64,000 nt of DNA from a bacterium (GTDB taxonomy: Bacteria; Verrucomicrobiota; Verrucomicrobiia; Verrucomicrobiales; Akkermansiaceae), in contig JAAEZT010000011.1 in the NCBI GenBank assembly GCA_018222765.1, positions 52,120 to 116,119 of the forward strand, in the 5' to 3' direction. The position numbers and the translations under genes were made by a program. The notes beneath the pieces were generated by a model. That model did no database searches and was not told the DNA's origin. It was given only the letters and a program-made list of their open reading frames with translations. How positions within the stretch are numbered: the stretch's first letter is position 1; every line of letters starts with the position of its first letter. Positions 11,501 to 20,407 of this stretch are shown piece after piece.

Positions 11501-14500
11501 CCAATCGATCCAGTGCCTCTTGGTTAGTAATGGGGCGCCCATCGACGGCCAGAAGAAACTGGGGCGGATGAGCAACCGAGGGGTGCGTCTTCTCGGGCAC
11601 CTGAAACTGACCAAGATTCAATTTGAATCGACGGATCACATTGGTGGGTTCATAAAAATAAGCGCGGAACCGATAGATTACATGGGAGTTGTGATGCCTG
11701 CCTTGGCGCAGCCACTTTACCTTCCCGGGGATCTCTGCTGACATCGCCTCCGAGGGACCCGCGACGTTTCCGGTCGCCACAGCCTGAAATTGCTGAGTAA
11801 TCCAGCCGAACTCCATGTGCTCGGTCAACTCATTGAGATCGTAGACCGAGCGATCATTGCGAGTGTGATGATGGTCGGTGTCGTTCATAACGACAACCGA
11901 GGGATGCCAGGGGTTTTTAATAGCAGCCAAATGATTCGGAAAGACTCCAACAGTGGTCATAGCTCCCTCGTTCATCCCGGTCTGCAGAGCAAAGGTCTTC
12001 AACTTGGCACTCTCATCCGCAGCGGTAATCGTCATCTCTCCAAGCGCGACGTTGTCATTGAGGTCGATCTTAAATTCGGGAGTGACATCCTTGATCGCCA
12101 CCGGACGCCAGGCCGGATAGTCGGCATTCGGGCTGATGACCATATTTGGATTGCGTCCGGGTTCCGAGTTTTCCGCAAAGGCCATTGCTTGCGCACCAGT
12201 GGTGGGAATTCTCCCTTCAAAACGACCGGTATGAGTCCCGGTTTCCTTTAAGATGACCCGTGAAATCGAGTCGCCACTTGAACTTGCCACACTCACCATC
12301 AATTCATCCACCCCGCCGGTCCGGCTTCGGTCGGGATCAGTCACGCGCACGTTAATGGCATTCCCCGGTTTTACGATCCGGGCGACTCGACTCTGGAATT
12401 CACCCTCGCCTCCAGCACCCTTGGCCCGCGATTCGGCATCGAGCGACTCGGCCGCCATTCTGGCTTTCGCAACTTGCTCGGCATTGCGGATATTCTTGCT
12501 TTCCAGCTCAGCCATCAAGGCTTCCATATCAACAAGGCGTTGTTCGGCTTCGCTCAACAGTTTCCTTGCCGAAGCCATCACCACCGCATCGGAAGCCACG
12601 GTGATCGGGCCGCCTTTCTGCTCAGGCAGGTTATTCATGCGGGTCCGGAACCGCTCCGAGTAGGCATAGAAGATTTCGTCATCGCCAATCACCTGCAGAG
12701 TCTTGTCGCCCTCGATTGGCTTCCCGAGCGCTGTTTGGAGATCGCCTCTGAACTTTGTTTTCTGATCACCAAATTGCCTTAAATAAAACTTCTCCTGATC
12801 ACCCGAAGTAGCCCAGACCACCACTTCGATTTCCGTGCCCGCTCCGGAAACTGCCAGCGTGGGATCGTTCAAGGTCACCTTGAGTTTCTCGCCGGGAACG
12901 ATGGATTTTTGACCACTTGACGAGCCAAGCTCCACCTCGGTGGCTTCCATCAATTTTTGGCGCTTCAATTGCACTTTCCCCAAGAGAATCTTCGCGTCGG
13001 GATGATTCGGTTCGATTGTCAGGATCGTTTCAATTTCATCTGCAGAATCACCAAACTCCTCCATATCAAAATACACTTCGGCACGGGCATACTTGATCTG
13101 GGTCGCCAATTCCGGGACCCGCTCCAACTCAAGCTCGTTGAGCGTTTGCAAGGCGCCGTCGAAGTTCTTGGCGATCCTCTCGGCACGAGCTCTACGCAAG
13201 GTCGAACGATGGCGAACCGGATAATCCTGATAGGCTTCGTTCTTGGCGGTCCGGCTGTATATTTCATGAGCCTCTCGCAGCTGACCCCGTTGCATCGCAA
13301 TATCGCCATAGGAAATCTCGATCTCAATTTTCTCGGGAATACTCAATGGACTTCCCGGCTCTCCGGACCACGTCATGAGCGCCTTGATCAACTCCTCTTG
13401 CCGAGCCTCGTCACGACTGTAAATCACGCGCTGTAGTGCCCACTTAATAAAAGCAATCGAAAGCTCACGATGAATCGGCAAGAACTCTTCCCAATTCTCA
13501 TTCAATAGATCCCAGGCGCTTTCTTCGTTACCAGTGATCCAGTCAGCCTGCGATTGATAGACCGGATAGGCCGGATCACCTTTCGGAACGGGAATCTCGA
13601 CCAAGCCCATCTTCATCGCAGCTTTACCCCGAATTGATTTGAAGAACGGGATGTCCACCTCGCGATTGAAATAGGTATGCCCGCGGTGACGGGCAATGGC
13701 ATCCAATCCGGCACTCGCCAAGGCACTTGCCGCAGAAGGGCTCTCTTCAACCAGCGATTGGGCCAGCGCTTTAATTTTTGGAAAATTGTGGGTATGCCGA
13801 TTGATGTGCTGCCAGAAAAAAGGCGTCGCTTGGTGAATCGCGAGCGGATCGGGATTCTCACTCATCGCCTCGAAGAGCAGGGAGCCGAATCGCGCCGCCG
13901 GAGGGATCGCTTTGACTTCATCGATCAACTGAAGCAACAATCCCTGCACTATTTCATCTGAAAACACCGACGGGGAAAGTGTCGCAAGACTTTCGAGAGC
14001 CTCTTCCGAAAGAAGTATCCTCACCGGCGCCTTACGCAATTTCTCGAGGGTTACCTTCAAAGCGGGCACGGCCACCGCGACGTCTGCCTTTGCCAATTCC
14101 GCAGCAGTAGCGGCAGCAGCTTCCGGATCGGATTTTTCGGCAGCTTCCCTGGTCTTCCTCTCTTCGGCAGTCTCCCGTTCTTTTTTGAGTGCGAGAAGAT
14201 CCTGGCTCACGAAGGCATGATCGGCGGCGTCAACCAAGGCCGCCTGCGCCGGAATGATCACCTCTTTTCCAAACCACTGCCGCACGGCAAAATGAACCTC
14301 GAAGGGCAAGGCCTTCCACTGCGGCGAATTTATTAAATTCTGGGCGAGATTGATCTGCGCGGCATTATTCTCGGAATACTGCATGTTGACCCAAGCGATC
14401 ACCTGCCATGGCTGGAGTTTGTTTTCCTGCAGCCCCTTTGCGACCGCTTCTCGGAGGGCAGGCTCCAAAGGATGAGCGACACACTTCAACGGGTAACGTC

Positions 14501-16289
14501 TTTTGAGTTCGGAAATAGGGCCTCCGGCGTGACGCTTGGCGAGGTAGAGAACCCCGGGCGCGTAGCTAGTAACGTTTACTTTATTAGTCGCTTCTAGTTC
14601 CTTCCAAATTGGTTCCGGCCCTACCAAGCCAGTTGCTAGAGCATCGCGGGCGAAGATCTGCGCCTCTACGCTTTGAGCCCGAAGCAACTCGGGAATGGCC
14701 TCGGGCGTGATGGTAAGTATTGCCCTGAGTTGTCCGACGACTCCGGGGATCTTCGGCTGACCCGACCGGTAGTCGACCCAGAGTTTTCTAAACAAACCGA
14801 TACGCTTAGCCAGCGCAGCCTCCTTTGTCAGAGCTGCCGCTTTGACCTTGTCGGAAACCGCCTTGGACTTGGCGATTACCTGATCGCGCTTGGCAGAATC
14901 TCCCGGCCGCCCGGCATAGTGCCAGAGCTGATCCGCAGAGCGCCCATCCAGCTCCGGGGTACCCAGCCGCCAGGCCTCAGGTCCAATGAGAGCCGCGATC
15001 ATCTTGTCGAGGTCTTTCTCCTTGCCACCGGCAGCGATGGAACGGATCAGCGACGCCTGCGGATCGGCCACGTGCGCCAACTGCGCGGCCTTCTGCTGCG
15101 CCTCTTCCGGAGTGAACTCATCCCAGTTTTTCCCGAAGATCAAAATGCCATTACGGCTAGTCAGCTTGTCTCCGTAACGCTCGAAGTGATAGACCTTCCT
15201 AACCACCTTGACCTCGGTAGGGCGCACTGTCCCATCCCGGTAATACCCTTCGCGCCACGAGTCCATCAGGTCAGCAAGCTGAAGTGGCGTCAGTTTCGCC
15301 GCGGCCGCAACGACCGGCGCCATTTTGGCCTCGATTTCATGCGGCCAGTAATTTTTCGGGTCGTTGCGGTAGTACTGCCCATTGCCACCACCGGCCCACC
15401 CAGTCTGAACCCATCGGGCATACCGTGGAAACTTCTCCAATAAGGCCGTTGCCTTGGCGATCGGCGGGACGACATTCTTTCCGGAAAGCTTCGCCAGATT
15501 ATAAGCCCGAACCGAGATGGCCCAGTCGAGTTGCAATGCCAACTCTTCATTAAAATTCATTGCGGCGGCCAATTGCTGACATGCCGTCACCAAAGCATCC
15601 GTCACCACAACCGCGCCGGGTCGCTCGACATAGACGTCCGACTGCTCGAGCAACCAACGGAAATACTGATCATAAAAAATCGAGCGAAGGTCTTCTGAAA
15701 TTCCAGATTTGAGCAGGGCATGCAAGCGCCTGGCTACCGCCTCTGCGTCCTTGCGTTTCATCGCTTCCGCAAGAAACCATTGATCGAGCTGCCGGGCATT
15801 ATCATTAGCAGCGTGGCGGTTCAAAGTGGAACGATTAAAGGAATACGCCGAACCGGGATCGTTCAGTTGATCCTTCAAAAGTGAGTGAGCTGCCACAATC
15901 GCCAAGCCGGTGCTCGCAACCTTGGGGTCCGCCTTCTTGAGATACTGTTGATACAAAGCCGCCGCTCCCCGGGCGTCACCGCTCAATTCGGCCGCACGCC
16001 CAGCCTGGTAAAGCAAGGTGGTATTCTCAGGAATATTCTGCCGCAACCAGCGACGCGTCTCCGCAATCGCCTGTGTCGGTTTCCCTTCGGAAATTCCGGA
16101 CTTCAGAAGATCCAGGATGGCAGCCTCAGACTGTGTTTCCAAGCTAGAGGACATTGCCGACCGCTTCTCAGCAAAGGTCTGTCCGAATGCGTCAGGAAAC
16201 GCAGCCATGGCAATGATTCCAAGCGAAACCTGAATGCCAAATCTAACGCGCTTCATACTATTCAAATCGAAGATCATGCTGAATTCCAT
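8586..16289 (-). CDS. Giant exported TPR / Ig-like repeat protein (2567 aa)
   Basis: Same architecture as the downstream 2468-aa protein. It has a signal peptide (about residues 15-37, ending FPDAFGQ), N-terminal helical repeats, beta-sandwich units starting near 1128, a PA14-like segment near 1540-1620, and TPRs from about 2255 to the end. One difference is a coiled-coil-like insertion of about 85 residues near 1222-1310, rich in Glu/Ala/Lys, that the paralogue lacks. An Ala/Glu-rich helical stretch lies near 700-740. The gene starts 8 bp after the 774-aa-type TPR gene and overlaps the next gene by 4 bp, so translation is likely coupled. The repeats resemble units found in large surface or periplasmic proteins, but I know no named function for this family. 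Confidence 0.85.
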   Translation of the reverse strand: MEFSMIFDLNSMKRVRFGIQVSLGIIAMAAFPDAFGQTFAEKRSAMSSSLETQSEAAILDLLKSGISEGKPTQAIAETRRWLRQNIPENTTLLYQAGRAAELSGDARGAAALYQQYLKKADPKVASTGLAIVAAHSLLKDQLNDPGSAYSFNRSTLNRHAANDNARQLDQWFLAEAMKRKDAEAVARRLHALLKSGISEDLRSIFYDQYFRWLLEQSDVYVERPGAVVVTDALVTACQQLAAAMNFNEELALQLDWAISVRAYNLAKLSGKNVVPPIAKATALLEKFPRYARWVQTGWAGGGNGQYYRNDPKNYWPHEIEAKMAPVVAAAAKLTPLQLADLMDSWREGYYRDGTVRPTEVKVVRKVYHFERYGDKLTSRNGILIFGKNWDEFTPEEAQQKAAQLAHVADPQASLIRSIAAGGKEKDLDKMIAALIGPEAWRLGTPELDGRSADQLWHYAGRPGDSAKRDQVIAKSKAVSDKVKAAALTKEAALAKRIGLFRKLWVDYRSGQPKIPGVVGQLRAILTITPEAIPELLRAQSVEAQIFARDALATGLVGPEPIWKELEATNKVNVTSYAPGVLYLAKRHAGGPISELKRRYPLKCVAHPLEPALREAVAKGLQENKLQPWQVIAWVNMQYSENNAAQINLAQNLINSPQWKALPFEVHFAVRQWFGKEVIIPAQAALVDAADHAFVSQDLLALKKERETAEERKTREAAEKSDPEAAAATAAELAKADVAVAVPALKVTLEKLRKAPVRILLSEEALESLATLSPSVFSDEIVQGLLLQLIDEVKAIPPAARFGSLLFEAMSENPDPLAIHQATPFFWQHINRHTHNFPKIKALAQSLVEESPSAASALASAGLDAIARHRGHTYFNREVDIPFFKSIRGKAAMKMGLVEIPVPKGDPAYPVYQSQADWITGNEESAWDLLNENWEEFLPIHRELSIAFIKWALQRVIYSRDEARQEELIKALMTWSGEPGSPLSIPEKIEIEISYGDIAMQRGQLREAHEIYSRTAKNEAYQDYPVRHRSTLRRARAERIAKNFDGALQTLNELELERVPELATQIKYARAEVYFDMEEFGDSADEIETILTIEPNHPDAKILLGKVQLKRQKLMEATEVELGSSSGQKSIVPGEKLKVTLNDPTLAVSGAGTEIEVVVWATSGDQEKFYLRQFGDQKTKFRGDLQTALGKPIEGDKTLQVIGDDEIFYAYSERFRTRMNNLPEQKGGPITVASDAVVMASARKLLSEAEQRLVDMEALMAELESKNIRNAEQVAKARMAAESLDAESRAKGAGGEGEFQSRVARIVKPGNAINVRVTDPDRSRTGGVDELMVSVASSSGDSISRVILKETGTHTGRFEGRIPTTGAQAMAFAENSEPGRNPNMVISPNADYPAWRPVAIKDVTPEFKIDLNDNVALGEMTITAADESAKLKTFALQTGMNEGAMTTVGVFPNHLAAIKNPWHPSVVVMNDTDHHHTRNDRSVYDLNELTEHMEFGWITQQFQAVATGNVAGPSEAMSAEIPGKVKWLRQGRHHNSHVIYRFRAYFYEPTNVIRRFKLNLGQFQVPEKTHPSVAHPPQFLLAVDGRPITNQEALDRLEGQINLRAGLHRLEIWATGWDCTIGFGRNVKLLANLDDSEGLVDCPDQFFNPESFPSGVLNHRNSPAKIVSDEDGKEFKVSFAPGSRARLLRLVFLEQEGPVPVVNRIALNGPEGEKILPVAEDFAQLGKNEVLEILTSDKISVRYVDDRFVTESKEKQERFLDVAFTDARVEFADMEPRWSGRHGEERPFYEKLLRFSYDEPLSIAVQDADMDSTVEADTVQVSVQSETGGTKKLVATETGPSTGVFQATIVPVEGNASGDDQIQVAEGGRLLAVYLDAENNRPGVPIERQGKVVHAGFQTPELLVGNSKAEFMARDESLKRGRNYWLVKSVLTSSETVSDEGISLIHGQMAYLELCASQLAMRSSSTVTMYAQSEAGRRAAGKGPNDEFDIQVPGTVSLNGVLSSRWTGNQWRELQDWRSRNYRGGGVEWSVSNSEADDRFRFSVPLVADVLPARGVLSDDERSELRKQIETSRSAARILEQLGGGLVVKPGEKVYFGAQYQDREGNKKWMTASAKVTTHPIFEVLDEDFEERVTTAYAGETLHLQVRDLGADLTDGSDLVSVLLQAKSGAKGRIDLRETAPHSGVFTGGYLLSYDKTPGSLPEDYNMARQGLPVAYGDMVAARYTDSNGVKTPIATVSISKGADGTIQPFSKQYEDPEVAMRTQFSLAEAYLEIAKRHRRLGETELAAREYEQAKQLLANAMEDFRDPDTRAHAEYLLGNLTLEEADTTEAGELKEDRYRAALSRFMTVTGSYPETLHASRAQFRIATIYEKLKEPEIAAQEYVKLAYKYPDSEYLATSMARLGSHFLKKAAQYEAESKPLLEQEDDKDASFKGEALKKMASREYLKTAQIFSRMQERFPDHAMAGAAGLRAGQAYMRADKLPEAIGAFSMVINEEGYDGKTIRSQAMYWSGKCYQDQNEQMAAYSIYKRLTYDFPESEWAAYARGELSQGSLLRLESELELERLEQE

Positions 16290-16297
16290 TCGCTTGC

Positions 16298-18619
16298 CTA
16301 TTCGCCCTCTTCAGCTTCCAGACCGGCCAATTTCTTTCTGGCTTCGGTGACATGCTTGCTGGTCGGATAATCAAAAATCAACTTTCGCAGTTTCCCTTTG
16401 GCGGTTTCCTTGTCCCCCATCCGGTATCCCACGTTGGCCCAGAGCAACAACATCTCATCTAAAAACGCCGCATCCGGATAGTCGTTAAAGACATTCTCCA
16501 GCAAGTCCGCAGCCTGTGCGAAGGCCTCGGTATCGACATAGTGTCTGACCACTCGACCCAAAGCTTCCGCAGCATAGGAACTTTCGGGGTAACTTTCATA
16601 AGTCCTCCTAAAGGCAGCGACCGCCGGCCCCATGGCATTTTGAAGAGCGGTCGCTTTGGTTAAGCCGGCCTTGCCCCACTTACTATTGTGGGCGTCGGCT
16701 TTCTCCACTGAATCGATCGCGCGCTTCTGCAAGGTTTCTCCAATCCGGAACTGGGCTTCGGCTGCTGAAATGGGATTCTCTAATTCCAATACCCGCTGAT
16801 AGACATCAACCGCTTTTTCGAATTCTTCCTTATCAGTGAGACTACGACCCAAGGTCATAAGAGCCTTATCCGCGAGGACGGACTCTGGATAGAGCCGATT
16901 AAAGGCCAGACAGGTTGCGGTGGCCGAATCAAAGTCATCCTTCAGCAATTCACTTTCCCACTTCAAGCGGAAGGCATTCTCAACCAGATCACCCGGCAGT
17001 TTCTTCCGATTCATAATGATAGGATCCACCTTGGCCAGAGCCTCCATGGCGCGCTGCGCGGCACGTTGATCCAATCCCATGTCTTTATAAATTCCACCCA
17101 ATCCCGAAAGAGCCTCCGCTTCGACCGATCCTTTGCGCGCTTTGAGCAATTCCTCGAAGACCACGAACTGATCTGCGGTAACACCTGAATTCACCGAACC
17201 CGACACTTTGATGCGGGCCTCGCTGGTCCGCGATTCATTTCCGTAAAGGTGAACCGAATCCGTATACGACACCGAAAGTTCATCCAGCTCGTCACAATGA
17301 AGAATATTGTCTCCGGAATTGGGCACTGTCCCCTCTTCGAGGGCCGCAAGAGCCACCTTGCCCACAAAAATACCGCTGCGAATGGCTGCGCCTTCCCCGG
17401 TCTCTATCAGAGTAAGGGTAATGCTATCCCGCTCTTTCCACACTTCCTCTTCTTCGTCGTCCAAGGCGAAAATATCGAGCATCGCTTCCTCGTCATCTTC
17501 AGCCGCCGCGGCCGCCTCGACCTTGAAGAAGGACTTCACCGTCAGAGTGACCTTTTCGGCTCCATTCGAAGTATCCAAATCCGCATCGCGAAGCATCAAC
17601 ACCTGAGGCTCCCCGGGGTAAGCGATGTAAGCAGGCGTGGAATTGTCCCCCAGGAAAAAACCAACCGTCCCCGTGCTCACGGCCCGGACTTTTCCGGTCC
17701 TCGCGACCCCCTTGCTTCCATCAAGAGTGCTGTCATCGACATAGGTCACATCGAGAGTATCTCCGCCCACCATCTGCAACACTCCGTCACCCGGCTTCGG
17801 AGCACCGAGCGCGGTGGGCGCGGACGTTAACATCTCATGCTTCTTTCCCGGAACCGGAACACCCGTTAGCGTTTCCACGTCACCACTGCTGACCTTCACC
17901 TGAGCTTGCACCGGAACTCCCAGCTTCCGCATGACGGGAACATCGGCATCAACGATCTTGGAATAGAAACGCTGGCCAATCTCAATACGCCCCAAATCAT
18001 CCTGCCCTTCTCCGGCTTCTTCAACTTCCGTTCCCACCAGCGAGAGTGAATCGATCGCCTTGTTCCAGTTCTTCAACTGGTAGTGGCTCATTCCAATATA
18101 GAAGTAGGCCATGTTAGCCCATTTGGTTCGCGCCGCCACTTCGGTGAGTCGACGGAATAAAGGAAAGCATGCCGAATATTGCCCAGCCTGATACTGGCTG
18201 AATCCGGCTTGAAAGAGAGCCTCGTGATAGAGAGCGACAACATCCTCTGCTTGCTTCACCCCAACCTCCGGAGCTAGCAAACGCGTCAGCAACATGAAAT
18301 GACTGAGAGCTTCCTTGGTTTTTCGTTGCTCCGAATAATGACGTCCCATTTCCATATGAGCCATATGCGCCAATAACTCGCCCTGATTGTCACGTACCAC
18401 CGTATTCAACATGGCCAAACCACGCTCATACTGCTTGTACTCCATCAACTCCATCGCCTTGTCGTAAAGGTGCTTGGCGCGTCGATCGATCCCAGCGGCG
18501 GCTCGCTCACGCCCGGGCTTTTCCTCGGCATCCTGACCCAGTGCACCACTTGGCATCAACACTGATAGTGCGAGAGAAATCCCCGCAGCGCTCATAATCA
18601 TTCTAAAATCTCTCATCAT
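16298..18619 (-). CDS. Exported TPR protein with Ig-like middle domain (about 773 aa)
   Basis: A signal peptide (MIMSAAGISLALSVLMPSGALGQ) precedes TPRs at about residues 45-215. One or two beta-sandwich units follow (about 225-490) with the same DADLDTS, then IETGEG-x-x-x-SGIF pattern as the two giants. More TPRs run from about 495 to the C-terminus. A very acidic insertion (AAAAEDDEEAMLDIFALDD) interrupts the second beta unit. It looks like a short version of the giants: the same TPR-Ig-TPR plan with fewer units. Start chosen at an ATG two codons before ATG-AGA-GAT; a TTG just upstream at 18622 is possible. It lies 12 bp after the previous gene and 8 bp before the 2567-aa gene. Confidence 0.82.
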   Translation of the reverse strand: MMRDFRMIMSAAGISLALSVLMPSGALGQDAEEKPGRERAAAGIDRRAKHLYDKAMELMEYKQYERGLAMLNTVVRDNQGELLAHMAHMEMGRHYSEQRKTKEALSHFMLLTRLLAPEVGVKQAEDVVALYHEALFQAGFSQYQAGQYSACFPLFRRLTEVAARTKWANMAYFYIGMSHYQLKNWNKAIDSLSLVGTEVEEAGEGQDDLGRIEIGQRFYSKIVDADVPVMRKLGVPVQAQVKVSSGDVETLTGVPVPGKKHEMLTSAPTALGAPKPGDGVLQMVGGDTLDVTYVDDSTLDGSKGVARTGKVRAVSTGTVGFFLGDNSTPAYIAYPGEPQVLMLRDADLDTSNGAEKVTLTVKSFFKVEAAAAAEDDEEAMLDIFALDDEEEEVWKERDSITLTLIETGEGAAIRSGIFVGKVALAALEEGTVPNSGDNILHCDELDELSVSYTDSVHLYGNESRTSEARIKVSGSVNSGVTADQFVVFEELLKARKGSVEAEALSGLGGIYKDMGLDQRAAQRAMEALAKVDPIIMNRKKLPGDLVENAFRLKWESELLKDDFDSATATCLAFNRLYPESVLADKALMTLGRSLTDKEEFEKAVDVYQRVLELENPISAAEAQFRIGETLQKRAIDSVEKADAHNSKWGKAGLTKATALQNAMGPAVAAFRRTYESYPESSYAAEALGRVVRHYVDTEAFAQAADLLENVFNDYPDAAFLDEMLLLWANVGYRMGDKETAKGKLRKLIFDYPTSKHVTEARKKLAGLEAEEGE

Positions 18620-18631
18620 CAAAAATTCTGT

Positions 18632-20407
18632 TTATTCTTCGGCTTCGGCTTCTCCACCAATCAATGCCACGCCGTAACTCTCGAGACGATTGTGGGCTTC
18701 ACTCGATTGGCCACTCTTGGGATAGCGTTTCAAAACCAATCTCAACTGGTTTACTTCTTTCCCTTTGTCTCCACTGATTCGGTAAATATCGGCAATCTTC
18801 AAACCCGCCTGGGAGGCAGGCTGCCCACCCACCGACTCCAATTGCTGAACGACTTGGACCGCCTTACCATATTGCTTGAGCGCCACCAGACAATCGGTTA
18901 CGCCCCAGGTTGAGGACGGCTGTTCATTGGCGGCATTATAGGACTTTATTGCTTCCTCGAACCTCCCAAGATCTTGCTGAAATTGAGCCCGCCGCATGAC
19001 AAGTCCGGCCGCGTATTTCGGGTCCTTCAATAAGACCGGAATCTCAGCGAGAGCCTTTTCCATATTCGGCGGATTGCGGTGACTTCGCTGATTGTAGTAA
19101 TCAAAGCGGGCCTTCGCCGCCATCGACTTATCTTTAATTCGTCCAAAGTATCGAAGGACTGTTTCCTCCGGTTCATAATTGCCGACAAAGGCGCCATACC
19201 TCGCCAAGTCCTCGTCACTCAGCCCCTCCGTTCGGATCGACCGCATCACCGATTGCGCCTCATCATGCATTCCGAGTGGATGCCTCAGTGAATTCATGAG
19301 CGCCATCTTGTTCTCGGTTTTCATGCCACTCAAAAGGGGTTTGCTCTTTTCCGCAAAAAACTCCGACCTCATCTCGCGGTCGACTTTGTAGTAATCACAC
19401 CAGGTCAGAATTCGCTTCATGGTGGCCGGTTGCTGGGAAAACTGCTTGTCCATTCTGGCCTTCCAAGCGGCCGAATCCTTATCGCCCAGCAAGAGAACAT
19501 CGCTCCACTGCTTTCGAAGTGCGTCGTTCTCGACAAAGCGGTCCCCCATTTTAGCACCCCAGTAAGTGCAGACCTTTTGGCGCTCTCCTTCATCGGCCCG
19601 GGTAGCGATTGCCGCCGCGAGCACGACCGTCCAGTATCGATGATCTTCTTCGGGAGCTTCCGTTTTCTCCCCACGCCCGTCAAAACCGCTGGCCTCGATA
19701 TAGAATTCTTTCAGCTTGTCGTGATTAGGAGCGCGACACACGTAATGGGCAATTACCGAGTTCCGCGCATCCGACGCAGCCCTGGTGTTCGTTTTCACGA
19801 AAGCCACCGCGGTTCGCCAATGATACTCGGTGGCTTCGTCGAATTTTCCCCGCTCGACCATCACCCTCCCGAGGTATGCCAGAGAAGTTCCTGAATTGGG
19901 CTGGGAGACGTATTCATTGTCTTTGACCATCTTGGCCCAAGTCGCCGTCTTCTTGGCCTCGTCTCCATTGAGACCGTGACACTCTCCCATATAATAAAGG
20001 GAAGCCGCAGCATATCGCACCGCATCCGGGAAGTAATCAACGACATCCTGATAGGCTTTGATAGCAGCATTTCGCTTCTCCAGCTTATGCAAACACCGAC
20101 CCATCCTCAAAAGGACATACGGAAGCGCAGCGCTTTTCGCGAACTCAAAAGAATACGCCTTATAGGCGGCATAAGCACCTTTGTAATCTTTCTTTCCGAA
20201 AAGCTTGTCGGCATCCTCCAAATTCACCCCTTCGAAAGTATCAAGTTTCGCAAATTCACCTCCGGGATAAAGGATCTCTTCGCCTGCAAGATCCTGCCCG
20301 AAAGAGACTCCCGTAAGTAATAGGACGCTCACTAATGCGCAGCCTGCTTTTTGGAAAAGCTGGTCAATTTGATCCAAAATTCTACTTATCTTGTCTAGCA
20401 GTTTCAT
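18632..20407 (-). CDS. Exported TPR protein, first gene of the ExbBD/giant operon
   Basis: A 591-aa protein with a signal-like hydrophobic segment at residues 20-37 (AGCALVSVLLLTGVSFGQ) and TPR-like helical repeats over most of the rest (clear at about 45-230 and 420-570, for example DVVDYFPDAVRYAAASLYYM). The start has AAGGA eight bases upstream. It is the promoter-proximal gene of the minus-strand operon. About 900 bp without an intact gene lie upstream. Tol-Pal-associated TPR proteins such as CpoB/YbgF are the nearest familiar analogy, but it is far longer and has no distinct enzymatic motif. Role inferred only from context. Confidence 0.82.
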   Translation of the reverse strand: MKLLDKISRILDQIDQLFQKAGCALVSVLLLTGVSFGQDLAGEEILYPGGEFAKLDTFEGVNLEDADKLFGKKDYKGAYAAYKAYSFEFAKSAALPYVLLRMGRCLHKLEKRNAAIKAYQDVVDYFPDAVRYAAASLYYMGECHGLNGDEAKKTATWAKMVKDNEYVSQPNSGTSLAYLGRVMVERGKFDEATEYHWRTAVAFVKTNTRAASDARNSVIAHYVCRAPNHDKLKEFYIEASGFDGRGEKTEAPEEDHRYWTVVLAAAIATRADEGERQKVCTYWGAKMGDRFVENDALRKQWSDVLLLGDKDSAAWKARMDKQFSQQPATMKRILTWCDYYKVDREMRSEFFAEKSKPLLSGMKTENKMALMNSLRHPLGMHDEAQSVMRSIRTEGLSDEDLARYGAFVGNYEPEETVLRYFGRIKDKSMAAKARFDYYNQRSHRNPPNMEKALAEIPVLLKDPKYAAGLVMRRAQFQQDLGRFEEAIKSYNAANEQPSSTWGVTDCLVALKQYGKAVQVVQQLESVGGQPASQAGLKIADIYRISGDKGKEVNQLRLVLKRYPKSGQSSEAHNRLESYGVALIGGEAEAEE

